DNA of 52,806 nt from Aureococcus anophagefferens (Eukaryota > Sar > Pelagophyceae > Pelagomonadales > Pelagomonadaceae). The translations under genes were made by a program, and so were the position numbers. The stretch spans positions 1,858,663-1,911,468 of the forward strand of contig NW_008705565.1 of the NCBI RefSeq assembly GCF_000186865.1, given 5' to 3'. Numbering within the stretch: position 1 is the stretch's first letter; each line of letters starts with the position of its first letter. Below are positions 40,001 through 48,050 of the stretch, piece after piece. Below the pieces are notes generated by a model. That model was not told where the DNA came from. It ran no database searches and saw nothing but the letters and a program-made list of their open reading frames with translations.

Positions 40001-40545
40001 AGCCGCAGGCCCTCGAGGCGGCGCGCGCCGCGGGGCACCTCGCGGCCGCGGACCCGGACGATGCCACGCGACACGAGGGGCAGCAGCGCCGTCGACTCGC
40101 CGTGGAGGACGACGTCGTGGCGCGTCGACCGTTCGGGGGCGAGCACGAGCTCCGAGGTGGCCGCGAGCGCCGCCGCCGACCCCGCGCCCTCGATCTCCCA
40201 CGCCACGTCCGCGACCCAGTCCAGGGGGTCCGACTGGGCCTCGCGCCACTGGAGCACGGTCAGCGGCGGGCTGTTCTCCTCGGCGGGCCGGCCCGGGCGG
40301 CTGCGCCACGCCTCGATGGCGCGCTTGAGCGTGATGTTGCCCGCGACGACCGGCGGCCCGTCGAACGCCGCGTTCGTCTGCGGGTCGACGCCGGGCCGGC
40401 GCTCGAGCGCCTCCATCAACGAGGAGCGCTCGTAGGTGATGCCCGACGACACCAGCAGCACGGGGTCGCGCATCACCTCCAGAGTGATGCTGCATTTGAA
40501 ATCATCTGGACACTCTTCGCTGTCGCGGCGCGCGCGCCGCTCCAT
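37006..40545 (-). CDS. U-box protein with RS, S1, PDZ-like and duplicated C-terminal modules
   Basis: From ATG 40543-40545 the product has 1179 residues in one exon. Residues about 14-85 form a U-box (DDFKCSITLEVMRDPVLLVS, GITYERSSLMEALERRPGVD), the E2-binding fold of ubiquitin ligases. A Pro-rich repeat (PPAVVKARP, five or more units) follows. An RS domain lies at about 480-555. The first S1 RNA-binding fold (HRGVVIRLLPGFGAFVRLEG) is near 565-640, a PDZ-like segment (VVAVNGFAVSSLDDFESQIV) near 700-780, and the second S1 (HRGVITELLPNVGALVALRG) near 900-970. Each S1 has an associated RQLVNDLHAWLVSKR module, before and after the second S1. A Cys motif, CIQCGKLGTRASGFWSGDFC, lies near the end. 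RS plus S1 suggests ubiquitin ligation on splicing or ribonucleoprotein complexes; this is inference. Confidence 0.72.
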   Translation of the reverse strand: MERRARRDSEECPDDFKCSITLEVMRDPVLLVSSGITYERSSLMEALERRPGVDPQTNAAFDGPPVVAGNITLKRAIEAWRSRPGRPAEENSPPLTVLQWREAQSDPLDWVADVAWEIEGAGSAAALAATSELVLAPERSTRHDVVLHGESTALLPLVSRGIVRVRGREVPRGARRLEGLRLHLRTSGMAFLAKVALSSEVVALVGGNDNLLFALYGGDAARQLLPPPEEAAPMLSPEPPAVVKPAAPPPAVVKARPLPAVVKARPPPAVVKARLPPAVVKAAPPRPPPAVAKRALVVEKEQQLADSERRLEKQLKQLPSGASTDGSRYPPPSMDDSQKRAFMRLVKFLHPSRATELRDAITRRTSRGPVRDAASWALASVERFRDEPDIKVVRVPKDVDAALVRLRAIHEVRVSDFELETVRDLVLLLEPDAAVEIVQELCEWENIDDADKALDDLISERLKTQTVVWHEVAAPAPAVDDAQRDAQKRSRSRSPERRRSRRSRSRSSSSRSRRRRSRSSSRSSSSSRSRSRSRSRSAGPMRRAPPPSRFTSAAPRLGATALPALDSVHRGVVIRLLPGFGAFVRLEGPYDDGLVHVSHIRPGGGWVHDITECLSVNDQVYCSVLGIKPGGKIEVSMSNVDQSTGALLFSIKDRLPNDVGGPRVPHAPSLVSHAGAIDTPGHSSYLPSAQQPTSRMSFGFAPDRELGFDFEFDSDVGRLVVTKVQDGSQATACPLLCAGMVVVAVNGFAVSSLDDFESQIVPLRVALERINIAFEERGAPSNSVVSQLNVPALDSASGTAAGDALKRQLVNDLHAWLVSKRQTCINAPDLAEFLSAHPQYKKGTGIKIKHTIVGFGAPKLHWSEDVRGFGRIELGPAPRPSVVEAKADLSEQQVPQLNSIHRGVITELLPNVGALVALRGPFGAGLVPMSRIGPGGTPMVDFAQHLSVDSAVCCSVSEINRYGKFELTMSSVEAQERQLVNDLHAWLVSKRMTEVSSSGLVDFLSDYPQFKRHSQSGSIIKSAIEHCGESKLYYANSDGRRPGASRVALVPGSGSVVSASPSSSPRSPRPRSSPEPGELGESVAPAPVESPAPEASKVQRTAAPRRRERSPSPEIKCIQCGKLGTRASGFWSGDFCEAACKDTHESAEERERRDAYGAAMARERTLALELAQNRSRAAR

Positions 40546-40600
40546 GCCGGTCGCGGCGCGAACGAGGCGCGCGTGGAAAGGACACACGCCCGCACGATTC

Positions 40601-40700
40601 GACGACCCGCGGCTGAGGGCACTCGGCGCTGCGACGCGCGGTTCGCACGATCACGACGAGCCGCGGCTGAGGGCACACGGCGCTGGGCCGGTTCGCACGA
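40601..40700. repeat. Direct repeat upstream of the U-box gene
   Basis: Two units of about 45-50 bp (40601-40650 and 40655-40700) share CCGCGGCTGAGGGCAC, CGGCGCTG and GGTTCGCACGA. They lie 60-150 bp upstream of the U-box ATG in a 319-bp intergenic region and could be promoter elements. Confidence 0.7.
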
Positions 40701-40864
40701 CTCGTCCTCGTCGAGGCTCGAGTCGACTCGACCTCGAAGATCGGCGTCAACCAACGAGTTGCAGGTAAAGTTGCCATCAACAAAACCAGCTCGAGGCGTT
40801 CGATGGGCCAAGCCACACGCTTCTGAGCCCTCTTTTCTACCCAAAAAAAAAACACCGACTCACC

Positions 40865-41806
40865 TTATCGCACCATGTGCCCGAAGAAGGCCGCGGTCGC
40901 GTTGTGCCGGAGCTTGGCGACGTGGGCGGCCTGCGGGAGGCCCAGGTAGTAGCTGTCCTTGTGGCAGCCGTGGTCGACGTAGATGGGCACGGGGTCCGTC
41001 GCCGCGCCGTCGGCGGGCCTCGCCTCGCAGCACTTGGGGCCGTTGGCGAAGTGGCGGCGCCAGCTCCGGAAGTTCCACTGCGGGAGGAGCTGGTAGAGCT
41101 GGAGCCGGTCCTCGCGGACCATGCGGAGCAGCGCCTGGGAGAGGAAGTGCTGGTCGCCGCCGTTGAAGTCCTTCGTCGACGACTCGCTGCAGTAGAGCGC
41201 GATCCAGCGCTGCCAGAGCTTCTTCGTGATCGCGCGCGACGACCAGACGATGACGCCGGAATTCAATTGCGTCCAGGCCGCGGGCTCGGCCCAGGACGCC
41301 TTCGACGCCGGGCCGGCGCGCACGGCCTCGCGCGCGGGAACCATGAGCACGTCGTAGACGTCGAGGAGGCCGTTGGAGTCCGTCGCGCGGAGCTGCGTGT
41401 AGAGCGTCTCGAGAGAGTGGCACGGCGCCGTGTCCGTGTCGAGGAAGATGGACACCTTGAAGGGCGACGTCAGGATGCTGAACATCTTCAGCAAGCGGCT
41501 CGGCGCGAGGGCGTGCGCCTTGCGGCAGGGCGCGCCGTCGGCCGTGAGCTCGCGGTACTGCTTCCACGCGAAGGACGCCGTGACGTCCTTGCACTCCCAG
41601 CGGTGCGCGGCCTTCGTGTTCGGCTTGAGCAGCTTGCACATGGCCAGGTCGTCGGGCAAAAGCGTGTTGATGATGACGTGCGGCGTGTCGAGGCGGCCGG
41701 CGGACTCCGTCGCCTGGAGCAGGCTCATGTGGCCCGTGGCCGCGTAGATGGCGCCGAGCTCGGGGAAAGCGGCGGCGCCGCCGAGCCAGAGCAGGCACGC
41801 GTGCAT
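40865..41806 (-). CDS. Secreted or Golgi glycosyltransferase-like protein with DxD motif
   Basis: The 313-residue product starts MHACLLWLGGAAAFPEL, a short hydrophobic leader that suits a signal peptide or anchor. The core has KVSIFLDTDTAPCHSLETLY, where Asp-Thr-Asp after a hydrophobic strand is the DxD metal/nucleotide-sugar motif of GT-A glycosyltransferases. Later LNSGVIVWSSR and FNGGDQHFLSQALL match the acceptor-side pattern of such enzymes. Length is that of a catalytic domain without stem. Donor and acceptor are unknown. ATG at 41804-41806; two abutting palindromes lie about 92 bp upstream. Confidence 0.65.
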   Translation of the reverse strand: MHACLLWLGGAAAFPELGAIYAATGHMSLLQATESAGRLDTPHVIINTLLPDDLAMCKLLKPNTKAAHRWECKDVTASFAWKQYRELTADGAPCRKAHALAPSRLLKMFSILTSPFKVSIFLDTDTAPCHSLETLYTQLRATDSNGLLDVYDVLMVPAREAVRAGPASKASWAEPAAWTQLNSGVIVWSSRAITKKLWQRWIALYCSESSTKDFNGGDQHFLSQALLRMVREDRLQLYQLLPQWNFRSWRRHFANGPKCCEARPADGAATDPVPIYVDHGCHKDSYYLGLPQAAHVAKLRHNATAAFFGHMVR

Positions 41807-41897
41807 GGCGCGCGGCGCGGCCGAGCGGCAATGGTGCGTTGCAGCTTCTCACGATGGCAGCCCGCGCTCGCACAATTTGTCCATGCTCTCCGGCCTT

Positions 41898-41925
41898 CTT
41901 CAATATGAAGTGTTGAACTTCAACA
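41898..41925. promoter_or_regulatory. Two abutting palindromes upstream of the glycosyltransferase-like gene
   Basis: CTTCAATATGAAG (41898-41910) is followed without gap by TGTTGAACTTCAACA (41911-41925). Both are near-perfect palindromes built on TTCAA/TTGAA. They lie in the 148-bp gap between two tandem minus-strand genes and may bind a dimeric factor. Confidence 0.4.
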
Positions 41926-41954
41926 AACGAGCGAATTACCAACGCAGAGGTTTC

Positions 41955-42681
41955 TTAGGTCGGGCGGTCGCCTCGGCTGCCGAGCGCCGAGAGGACCGTG
42001 GTCCCGTAGCCGACGAGCGTGTCCAGGAGGCCCCGCTCCGCCGGGGGCCGCCGCGCGGGGAGCGGCTCCCGCGAGGGCCGCCTCGCGGGCGCGCGCGTCG
42101 ACTGTCGATGTCCCCCGCGCCCCAGGGACCCCAGATCCTCGCGATATCGATGCCCGAGGCGCGACGTCTGCGACGCGCGGTACCGCGCCTTCATGCGAGT
42201 CGTCGTCTTCCCGCTGTCCTGCGCGTACTTCGCCACGACCTGCGGCGGCGCCGATCCACGCGCGGCTGACTCGACGGACGCCGCGGGAACGCGCGTCCTT
42301 CACGTCCGTGCCCCGTCTCACGTGGTACTCGCGCATGTGGCCCGTCCGCCGCTCGCGGACGCGCACGGTGACCATGTCGTCGCTCGAGATCACGGAGCCC
42401 AGCGAGGCCACGGAGTAGGTCGCGCTCGACGCCCGCGACGCGCCGCTCCGCATCGAGGCCGCGTCGTCGTCGTCGTCGTCGTCTGCGGGTCGCGACACGC
42501 CCACGGGTCCGACGTCGAGCTGCCGGCTGGAGGCGTCCTCGGGCACGGGGCTCAGGCCCGTCGAGACGCGCTCGGGCGTCAGCACCGAGCTCTTGGGCCG
42601 GGCGCCCTTCTTCGCCTGCTCGCTCGCGTAGTCCTCCAAGGGCACGCCCCTCCACGAGTCGGGCTGCACGTACGATGCCAT
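41955..42681 (-). CDS. Hypothetical basic protein, two exons
   Basis: Exons 42681-42304 and 42239-41955 join at phase 0 through a 64-bp GT-AG intron (GTGAAGGACG...GCCGCAG) to 220 residues. The N-terminus is MASYVQPDSWRGVPLEDYAS; the centre has an Asp run, Ser-rich DNA-like spacing, then MVTVRVRERRTGHMREYHV. The second exon is basic (VVAKYAQDSGKTTTRMKARY) and ends LVGYGTTVLSALGSRGDRPT. No family is recognised. Unspliced reading gives a different frameshifted tail, so the intron is inferred from the better second-exon composition. Confidence 0.5.
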
Positions 42682-42759
42682 CCCCGGCAGCCCCCACGAT
42701 GATGTGTCCGAAAGCGCGCTCGCGAGGCGCCGGCGCGCCGCCGCGCGAGCTCCGATGGA

Positions 42760-44040
42760 TTACTTAAACCCGCCGTTCGTTGGTCGCTTCTTCGCGGCGC
42801 GGTTCTGCGGGTGGTTCGCCGGCTTCTTGCGGAGCTGGGGCGCGAGGTAGGGGCTCCGCGCGGACGCCGTCGGCGCGAGGTGCCGCGGCCGCGGGGACTC
42901 GTCCGCGTCGTCGTCGACGAAGGCCGGCTTGCGGCCCGGCGGCGGCGTGCGGCGGTTGCCGACGAAGGGGTACTGGGGCGGCGGCGGGCTCCGGCCGCCC
43001 CGGGGCGCCGGCGACGCGTCCCGGCCCGCGGCCGCGCGGTTCGCGGCGTCGAGGAGCGTCCGGTACGTCTCCGTCTCGCGCGCGAGGGCCGCGCACTTGG
43101 CCGCGTCGGCCTCCCGCAGCGCCTCGACGTCGCGGGCGAGGCCCTTGAGCGCCGCCCGGTAGGAGCCGTGGAGGCGCGCGACCTCGCGCGCGTGGTCCGC
43201 CGCGGCGCCGTCGGCCCGGGCCGCGGCGACGGCCGCGTCCGCCTCGCCCCGGTCCGCGCGGCGCCGCAGGTCGTCGTAGGTCGACGCGTCGACGGTCAGG
43301 ATGGCCTGCTCCTCCCAGGGCGGCGCCCGGGGCCGCCCGCCCTGCTTGCGCACCTTGACGACGACCTTGCGCGGCCCCGCGTCCCTCGGAGCGGCCGCGG
43401 GCTTCTCGTCCTTCGCCGCCGCGGCCTCGCGGCGCAGCTCGTCCTCCTTGGCGCGGCGGTCGCGGTCGCGCCGCTCGCGGTAGAGCCGCGTCGCGCGGCG
43501 CGCCTCCTTCTGCGCCTCGTCGCGCTGCGACGTCAGCGCCTCGAGGTCCGACCGCGCGCGCGCGAGCGCCGCGTCCGTGACCTGGCGGTAGACCTCGTGG
43601 TCCTCGAGCTCGCGCCGCAGGCGCCGGATCTCCTTGCGGCCGTTGAGCACCTCGCGGCTCAGGTCCTCGGCGTCCCGCGGCGGGCCCGCGGCGCCCGCGA
43701 CGGCGCCGTCCGCGGGCGGCGCCGCCCGGAGCCGCGCGAGCTCGGCCCGCAGCGCGTCGGCCTCGTCGTCGCCGGCGCGCGCCGCCTTGAGCCGGCCGAT
43801 CTCGGCGCGCAGGGCCGCGACCTCGCGCTCGTGCTTCGCGCTCTCGGCCGGGAGGCCGCGGCGCCGCTCGATGGCGAGCTGGCTCTTGAGGTTGATGACC
43901 TCCTGCTCGAGGCGCATGGCCTGCTCCACGGCGAAGTCCTCGGCGCGCTGCATGCCGGACGTCGACGGCGTCGCCACGGCCACGGCCGGCGCGCCGGGCG
44001 GCGGCGGCGCCGACCGCGACGGATGGCACGCCGCGGCCAT
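42760..44040 (-). CDS. Coiled-coil protein
   Basis: The 426-residue product (ATG 44038-44040) has a Pro/Ala leader, a long heptad-rich coiled coil from about 30 to 210 (EQEVINLKSQLAIERRRG, REVLNGRKEIRRLRRELEDH), and a short basic strand-like section (RKVVVKVRKQGGRPRAPPW). A second coiled coil at about 250-330 precedes a Pro/Arg-rich tail ending KKRPTNGGFK. No enzyme motif. A structural or cytoskeletal role is plausible; the family is not identified. About 100 bp separate its start from the stop of the BRAP-like gene in tandem. Confidence 0.65.
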   Translation of the reverse strand: MAAACHPSRSAPPPPGAPAVAVATPSTSGMQRAEDFAVEQAMRLEQEVINLKSQLAIERRRGLPAESAKHEREVAALRAEIGRLKAARAGDDEADALRAELARLRAAPPADGAVAGAAGPPRDAEDLSREVLNGRKEIRRLRRELEDHEVYRQVTDAALARARSDLEALTSQRDEAQKEARRATRLYRERRDRDRRAKEDELRREAAAAKDEKPAAAPRDAGPRKVVVKVRKQGGRPRAPPWEEQAILTVDASTYDDLRRRADRGEADAAVAAARADGAAADHAREVARLHGSYRAALKGLARDVEALREADAAKCAALARETETYRTLLDAANRAAAGRDASPAPRGGRSPPPPQYPFVGNRRTPPPGRKPAFVDDDADESPRPRHLAPTASARSPYLAPQLRKKPANHPQNRAAKKRPTNGGFK

Positions 44041-44142
44041 CACGAGGGGCTGCGCAAATTAACGTTCGTTTTTATTTTGAAGCCCGATTGAAGCTTAAGC
44101 CAGCACGTAAAAACATTTCGGCGCCCAGAACCGGCGCGCGGC

Positions 44143-45492
44143 TTAGCCCCGCCTCCGCCCCTTCTTCTTGCCGCGGTTCGGCGGCGTGTCGTCGACGGCG
44201 ACGAGGAGCGTGCCGCCGTCCGCGGCCTCGTCCGCGAGCTGCCTCCGCGCGCGGCGCGCGAAGTCGACGTCGCGGAGCTGGGCCCGGAGCGCCTCGATGG
44301 TGTCCCGCGTGTCGCTCCGCACGGCGTCCGCCGCGGCGCGCGTCGCCTCGGCCCGCGCGCGCGCGTCGGCCGCCCGCCGCGCGAGCGCGTCGTGGCGCGC
44401 GCGGAGGCCGACGAGCTCGCCCGTCCGCGCGGCCGCGAGCGCCGTCAGCGCGGCGGCGTCGGCCCTGGCGTCGTCGAGCCGCCGCCGCGCGTCGTCGACG
44501 GCGCCGGCGCGCTTCGCCGTCGCCGCGAGCGCCGCGGCCCGGGCCGCGTCCGCGGCGGCGAGCCGCTCCTCGTAGTGGGCCCGCTGCTCCGCGAGCTGGG
44601 CCTCGAGGATGCGCTCGTAGTGGTCCGCGAGCGCGCCGAACTTGCGGTCCGCCGGCGCCGCGGGGCCGCAGCCGCCGCAGGGCGCACCCGACGCGGCGAC
44701 GTCGTCGTCGTCGACGCGGTGCGCGTAGCGGTCCTCGACGTAGTCCCAAATTCTCCCCGTCTCCAGCTCCAGCGCGAAGCCGTGGCGCGTCGCCGCGTAG
44801 TGGCCCTTGGCGTGCTCCCGGGCGTAGCGGCCGCAGCCCAGCGTGCCGCAGACGAGGCACGCCCACACGGACCGCCGGTCGCCGCAGACGCCGCACCGAT
44901 CGACGGCCAGGCCGCCCGCGCGCCGCGCCACGGCCGCGCAGGCGCCGCAGGGCGTCCCCGGCCAGGGCGCCGACGGCGGGCCGCCCCGGTCCACGCCCAG
45001 GCTCGCGTCCTCGAGGTCCAGGCGGTCGAGGCACGCGCCGCACGCGGGCAGCTCTCGTACCGCTCCGCCGCCGAACTTCTCCTCGTCGCCAAAGGCCTCG
45101 AAGCGGCTCGCGTCGACGGCGAGCACGCGGCAGGGCGCGGACGCGTCGCCGACGCGCACGGTCGCCGCCGCGAGCGCCGCGCCGCACGCCGCGAGCGTCC
45201 GCGCGTCCGCGACGTCGAGGAGCACCGCGTAGCGCGCGCTGCCCAGGCGCCCGATCTCGGAGACGCGCTCGAGGCCGCCGACCCAGGTGTCGCGGCACTC
45301 CAGGGACTCGAGCAGCTCCTCGAGGACCACGGACTCGGGCACCTCGACGACGAGGAGCGTCGCGCAGACCACCGGCGCCGGGTCGAGGCGCTGCAGGAGC
45401 CGCAGGCCGCAGGACCCGCAGCGCCGCACGCGCACGTCGCGCCAGGGCCGGCACTCGCTCCACGTCGGCTTCTGGCGCGGCGCGACGAACAT
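44143..45492 (-). CDS. BRAP/ETP1-like protein: RRM-like, degenerate RING, ZnF-UBP, coiled coil
   Basis: The 449-residue product from ATG 45490-45492 has the BRAP2 domain order. It comprises an N-terminal RRM-like domain (TLLVVEVPESVVLEELLESL, ARYAVLLDVADARTLAACG), a RING-like Cys region (ELPACGACLDRLDLEDASL, CGACAAV), and a well-formed ZnF-UBP (SVWACLVCGTLGCGRYAREH, GHYAATRHGFALELETGRIW). A long coiled coil and a Lys/Arg tail (GKKKGRRRG) follow. In animals BRAP is a ubiquitin ligase that restrains Ras-MAPK signalling; its divergent neighbour here is a MAPKK-like kinase, which is suggestive but may be chance. The RING seems to have fewer ligands than a classical C3H2C3. An upstream exon cannot be excluded. 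Confidence 0.75.
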   Translation of the reverse strand: MFVAPRQKPTWSECRPWRDVRVRRCGSCGLRLLQRLDPAPVVCATLLVVEVPESVVLEELLESLECRDTWVGGLERVSEIGRLGSARYAVLLDVADARTLAACGAALAAATVRVGDASAPCRVLAVDASRFEAFGDEEKFGGGAVRELPACGACLDRLDLEDASLGVDRGGPPSAPWPGTPCGACAAVARRAGGLAVDRCGVCGDRRSVWACLVCGTLGCGRYAREHAKGHYAATRHGFALELETGRIWDYVEDRYAHRVDDDDVAASGAPCGGCGPAAPADRKFGALADHYERILEAQLAEQRAHYEERLAAADAARAAALAATAKRAGAVDDARRRLDDARADAAALTALAAARTGELVGLRARHDALARRAADARARAEATRAAADAVRSDTRDTIEALRAQLRDVDFARRARRQLADEAADGGTLLVAVDDTPPNRGKKKGRRRG

Positions 45493-45713
45493 GTCTTGGT
45501 GCCGCGCGCCGCCGCACAGACGCGGGAACGGCGCCGCTTCGGCTGCGTGAGAGGCGGCCGGGCACGTCCGGGCTCTCGAGGAGCAGGCTCCTCGCCCTGC
45601 TTCAACTTGCAACGTTGCCGACCAACTTGACTCGAACGATCGACGCGGAGCGCCGCTCGAGGCGAGGGGCTGCCGCCTGGAGCGCCCGGGAGTGCGCGCG
45701 GCGTGGTGTCGCC

Positions 45714-47913
45714 ATGGGCGCGTCGGCGAGCGTGCCGGAGACGGAGCTCCAGGCGCTCGCCGCCGTGGAGCGGGCCGTGAGCATCAGCAAAGAGTCGGTC
45801 ATGTCGCCGGCGCGCGGCTCCTGGAAGCGGTCCCACGGCGCGTCCAAGTACGCCCTGGGCTCCTGCGAGTCGGGCCTGACCATCGCGTCGCTGGCCCAGA
45901 GCTTCCGCCTGTCGCTGCCGAGCCACGTGGGCACGCCCGCCGGCGGGTCGAACCCGCTGGGCCGCGTCGGCGTCTCCGCGCCGAGCCAGCAGCTCGGCGC
46001 GTCGTTCCTCGCGTCGCAGGCCGACGAGGCGGACCTCTTCGGCGCGCCCCAGGTGCGCATCCCCAAGCTGAGCCTCAAGGGCTCGGCCTTTGGCGGGCGC
46101 GGGTCCTTCGGCGCGCGCGCGTCGCTCGCCAAGGCCGCGGAGTACGAGGACGAGGACGACTGGATCCAGGTCGAGGAGGTGGAAGATTTGTTGGAGGAGT
46201 CGGCGGCGTCGCCGCGGGCCGCGCTCCTCAGCGCGAAGAAGCGCAAGATGCCCGGCCTCGCCGTGTCCTGCGGCGCCGACGAGTCCTACTACTTCACGCG
46301 GTCCGGCGCGATCGCCGTCGACGGCGTCGCGTCGAAAATCCGCGACAGCGGCCTCGCGCCCGCCGTCGAGCTGCCCGCCTTCGGCGCCGCCGAGTCGCCG
46401 ACGGCGGCCAAGGTGCCCATGACGGACCGCATCGTGCTCCTCGAGAAGCTCGGCCAGGGCGCGAGCGGCCGCGTGCACAAGGCCTTCGACCTCCAGGAGC
46501 TGCGCTTCGTCGCCATGAAGTCCATCCCCATCGTCGAGCGGTCCAAGCGGCGGCAGATGGTCATCGAGCTCCACGCGTTGTACGAGAGCCTCACGGGCGA
46601 GGGCGGCGCGGACCGGCGCCACGTCGTCGCGTTCCACGACGCGTTTTCCCACCTGCCGAACGCGACGGTGTCGCTCATGGTCGAGTACATGGACGGCGGC
46701 AGTTTGCAGGCCATCGTGGACGATGGGGGTTTACCGGACGAGCGCCTCCTGGCGTCGCTGGCCGCGCAGGCCGCGCGCGGGCTCCGGTACCTCCACGGCA
46801 CGCGCCTGTGCCGAATTCAAATCTTCAACCCGACTTCAATGTGCGCATATGCGACGGTTTCGACGCAAGGCTTTCTGCCGTGCTTCGAGAACTCGACGAG
46901 AGCAATCGATTCGTCCAAAAATCAGCCGAATCGACTTCGATTTGATCGAGCTAGAGAATTCTCAAGTTTGGTCAGGACCACCCAAACCAGTGGTTGATTT
47001 CCACACAGGCACGCGCCACGTGCACCGCGACCTCAAGCCGGCGAACATGCTGATTAACCGGCGCGGCGAGCTCAAGATCTCCGACTTCGGCATCGTGCGG
47101 CGCCTCGACGGGGACCGGGCGGCGGAGAGCGACGAGGGCGCGGGCTTCTACGACCCGGGCGCGAAGCCCGCGGCCCGCGCCGCGCCGCTCCACACGGTCA
47201 AGTCCTTCGTGGGCACAGTGACCTACATGTCGCCGGAGCGCATCGCCGGCGGCGAGTACGGCACGCCCGCCGACGTCTGGTCGCTGGGGCTCTCGTTCTG
47301 GGCCGTCGCGCTCGGGTCGCTGCCCGTGCGCGAGACCGACGGCTACTGGAGCCTGCTGCAGTCCATCCGCGACGAGCCGCCGCCGCGGCTCCCGGCGGAC
47401 GACGCCCGCTGGTCGCCGGCTTTTCGCAGCTTCCTCGAGGCCTGCCTCGCCAAGGACCCGGAGACGCGGCCGCCGGCCGCCGCGCTCTGCGAGGCGGGCT
47501 TCTGCGCGGAGGCGGCGCTCCCGGCGGCGCCCGCGCCCGCGGCGCCGGACGTGCCCGACGACCTGCGCCGGCGCCTGAAGCGCCGCGCCGTCGAGGAGCT
47601 CCTGACGACGCTGCGCGCGTCCGCGGCGCACCTCCGCCACCTCAGCGACCGCGGCGCGCGCGCGCCCGGCGGCGCGCCGCCGGGCGGCGACGCGGGCGAC
47701 ACGGCGCGCTGGCTCCTCGACGCCGCGGGCGACGACGGCGCCCCGCGCCTCGCGACGCTCGCGGAGCAGCTCGACCTGCCGCTCGACGAGGTCCGCGCCG
47801 TCGCCGCCGCGTTCCTCGACGCCGCGCGCGCGGGCGGCGACGCGGACGCGGCCGCGCGGGCGGCCGTGTTCGCGAGCCCGAGGCCGGCGGACTCTCCCGC
47901 GACTAAGTCGTGA
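45714..47913 (+). CDS. MAPKK-like protein kinase with N-myristoylation signal
   Basis: Exons 45714-46797 and 47009-47913 join in frame to 662 residues. The N-terminus MGASASVPE is a strong N-myristoylation context, so membrane attachment is likely. A disordered 220-residue region precedes the kinase domain: Gly loop LGQGASGRVHKAF, Lys in VAMKSIPIVER, HRD in RHVHRDLKPANML, DFG in ISDFGIVRRL, activation segment KSFVGTVTYMSPERIAG, typical of MAP kinase kinases. A C-terminal helical region of about 150 residues follows. The introner interrupts the codon pair just before the catalytic loop (LRYLHGTR/HVHRD) and needs a GC donor at 46798. Without splicing the kinase would be truncated. Confidence 0.85.
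46806..47008 (+). mobile_element. Introner element, family 1, in the MAPKK-like gene
   Basis: A 203-bp element between perfect 8-bp duplications GCACGCGC (46798-46805, 47009-47016). Ends are CTGTGCCGAATTCAA and TTGATTTCCACACAG. In gene sense it has the same orientation, length and most of the sequence of the USP5 intron-2 element. The terminal CAG is the acceptor, and the GC of the left duplication is the only donor that keeps the frame. Confidence 0.95.
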
Positions 47914-48050
47914 CCCTGGCTGTTTAGTTGTCTTTTCTTCGACGTGATTGCCTTCAACATGACCAAAGTGCCAAAAGCATTGACTCTGCTCGCCCTTGGC
48001 ATCCCAGCGTTGCCGGCGCGTAGTCGCTCCGAGCCGCTGAGCGCGTCGTC

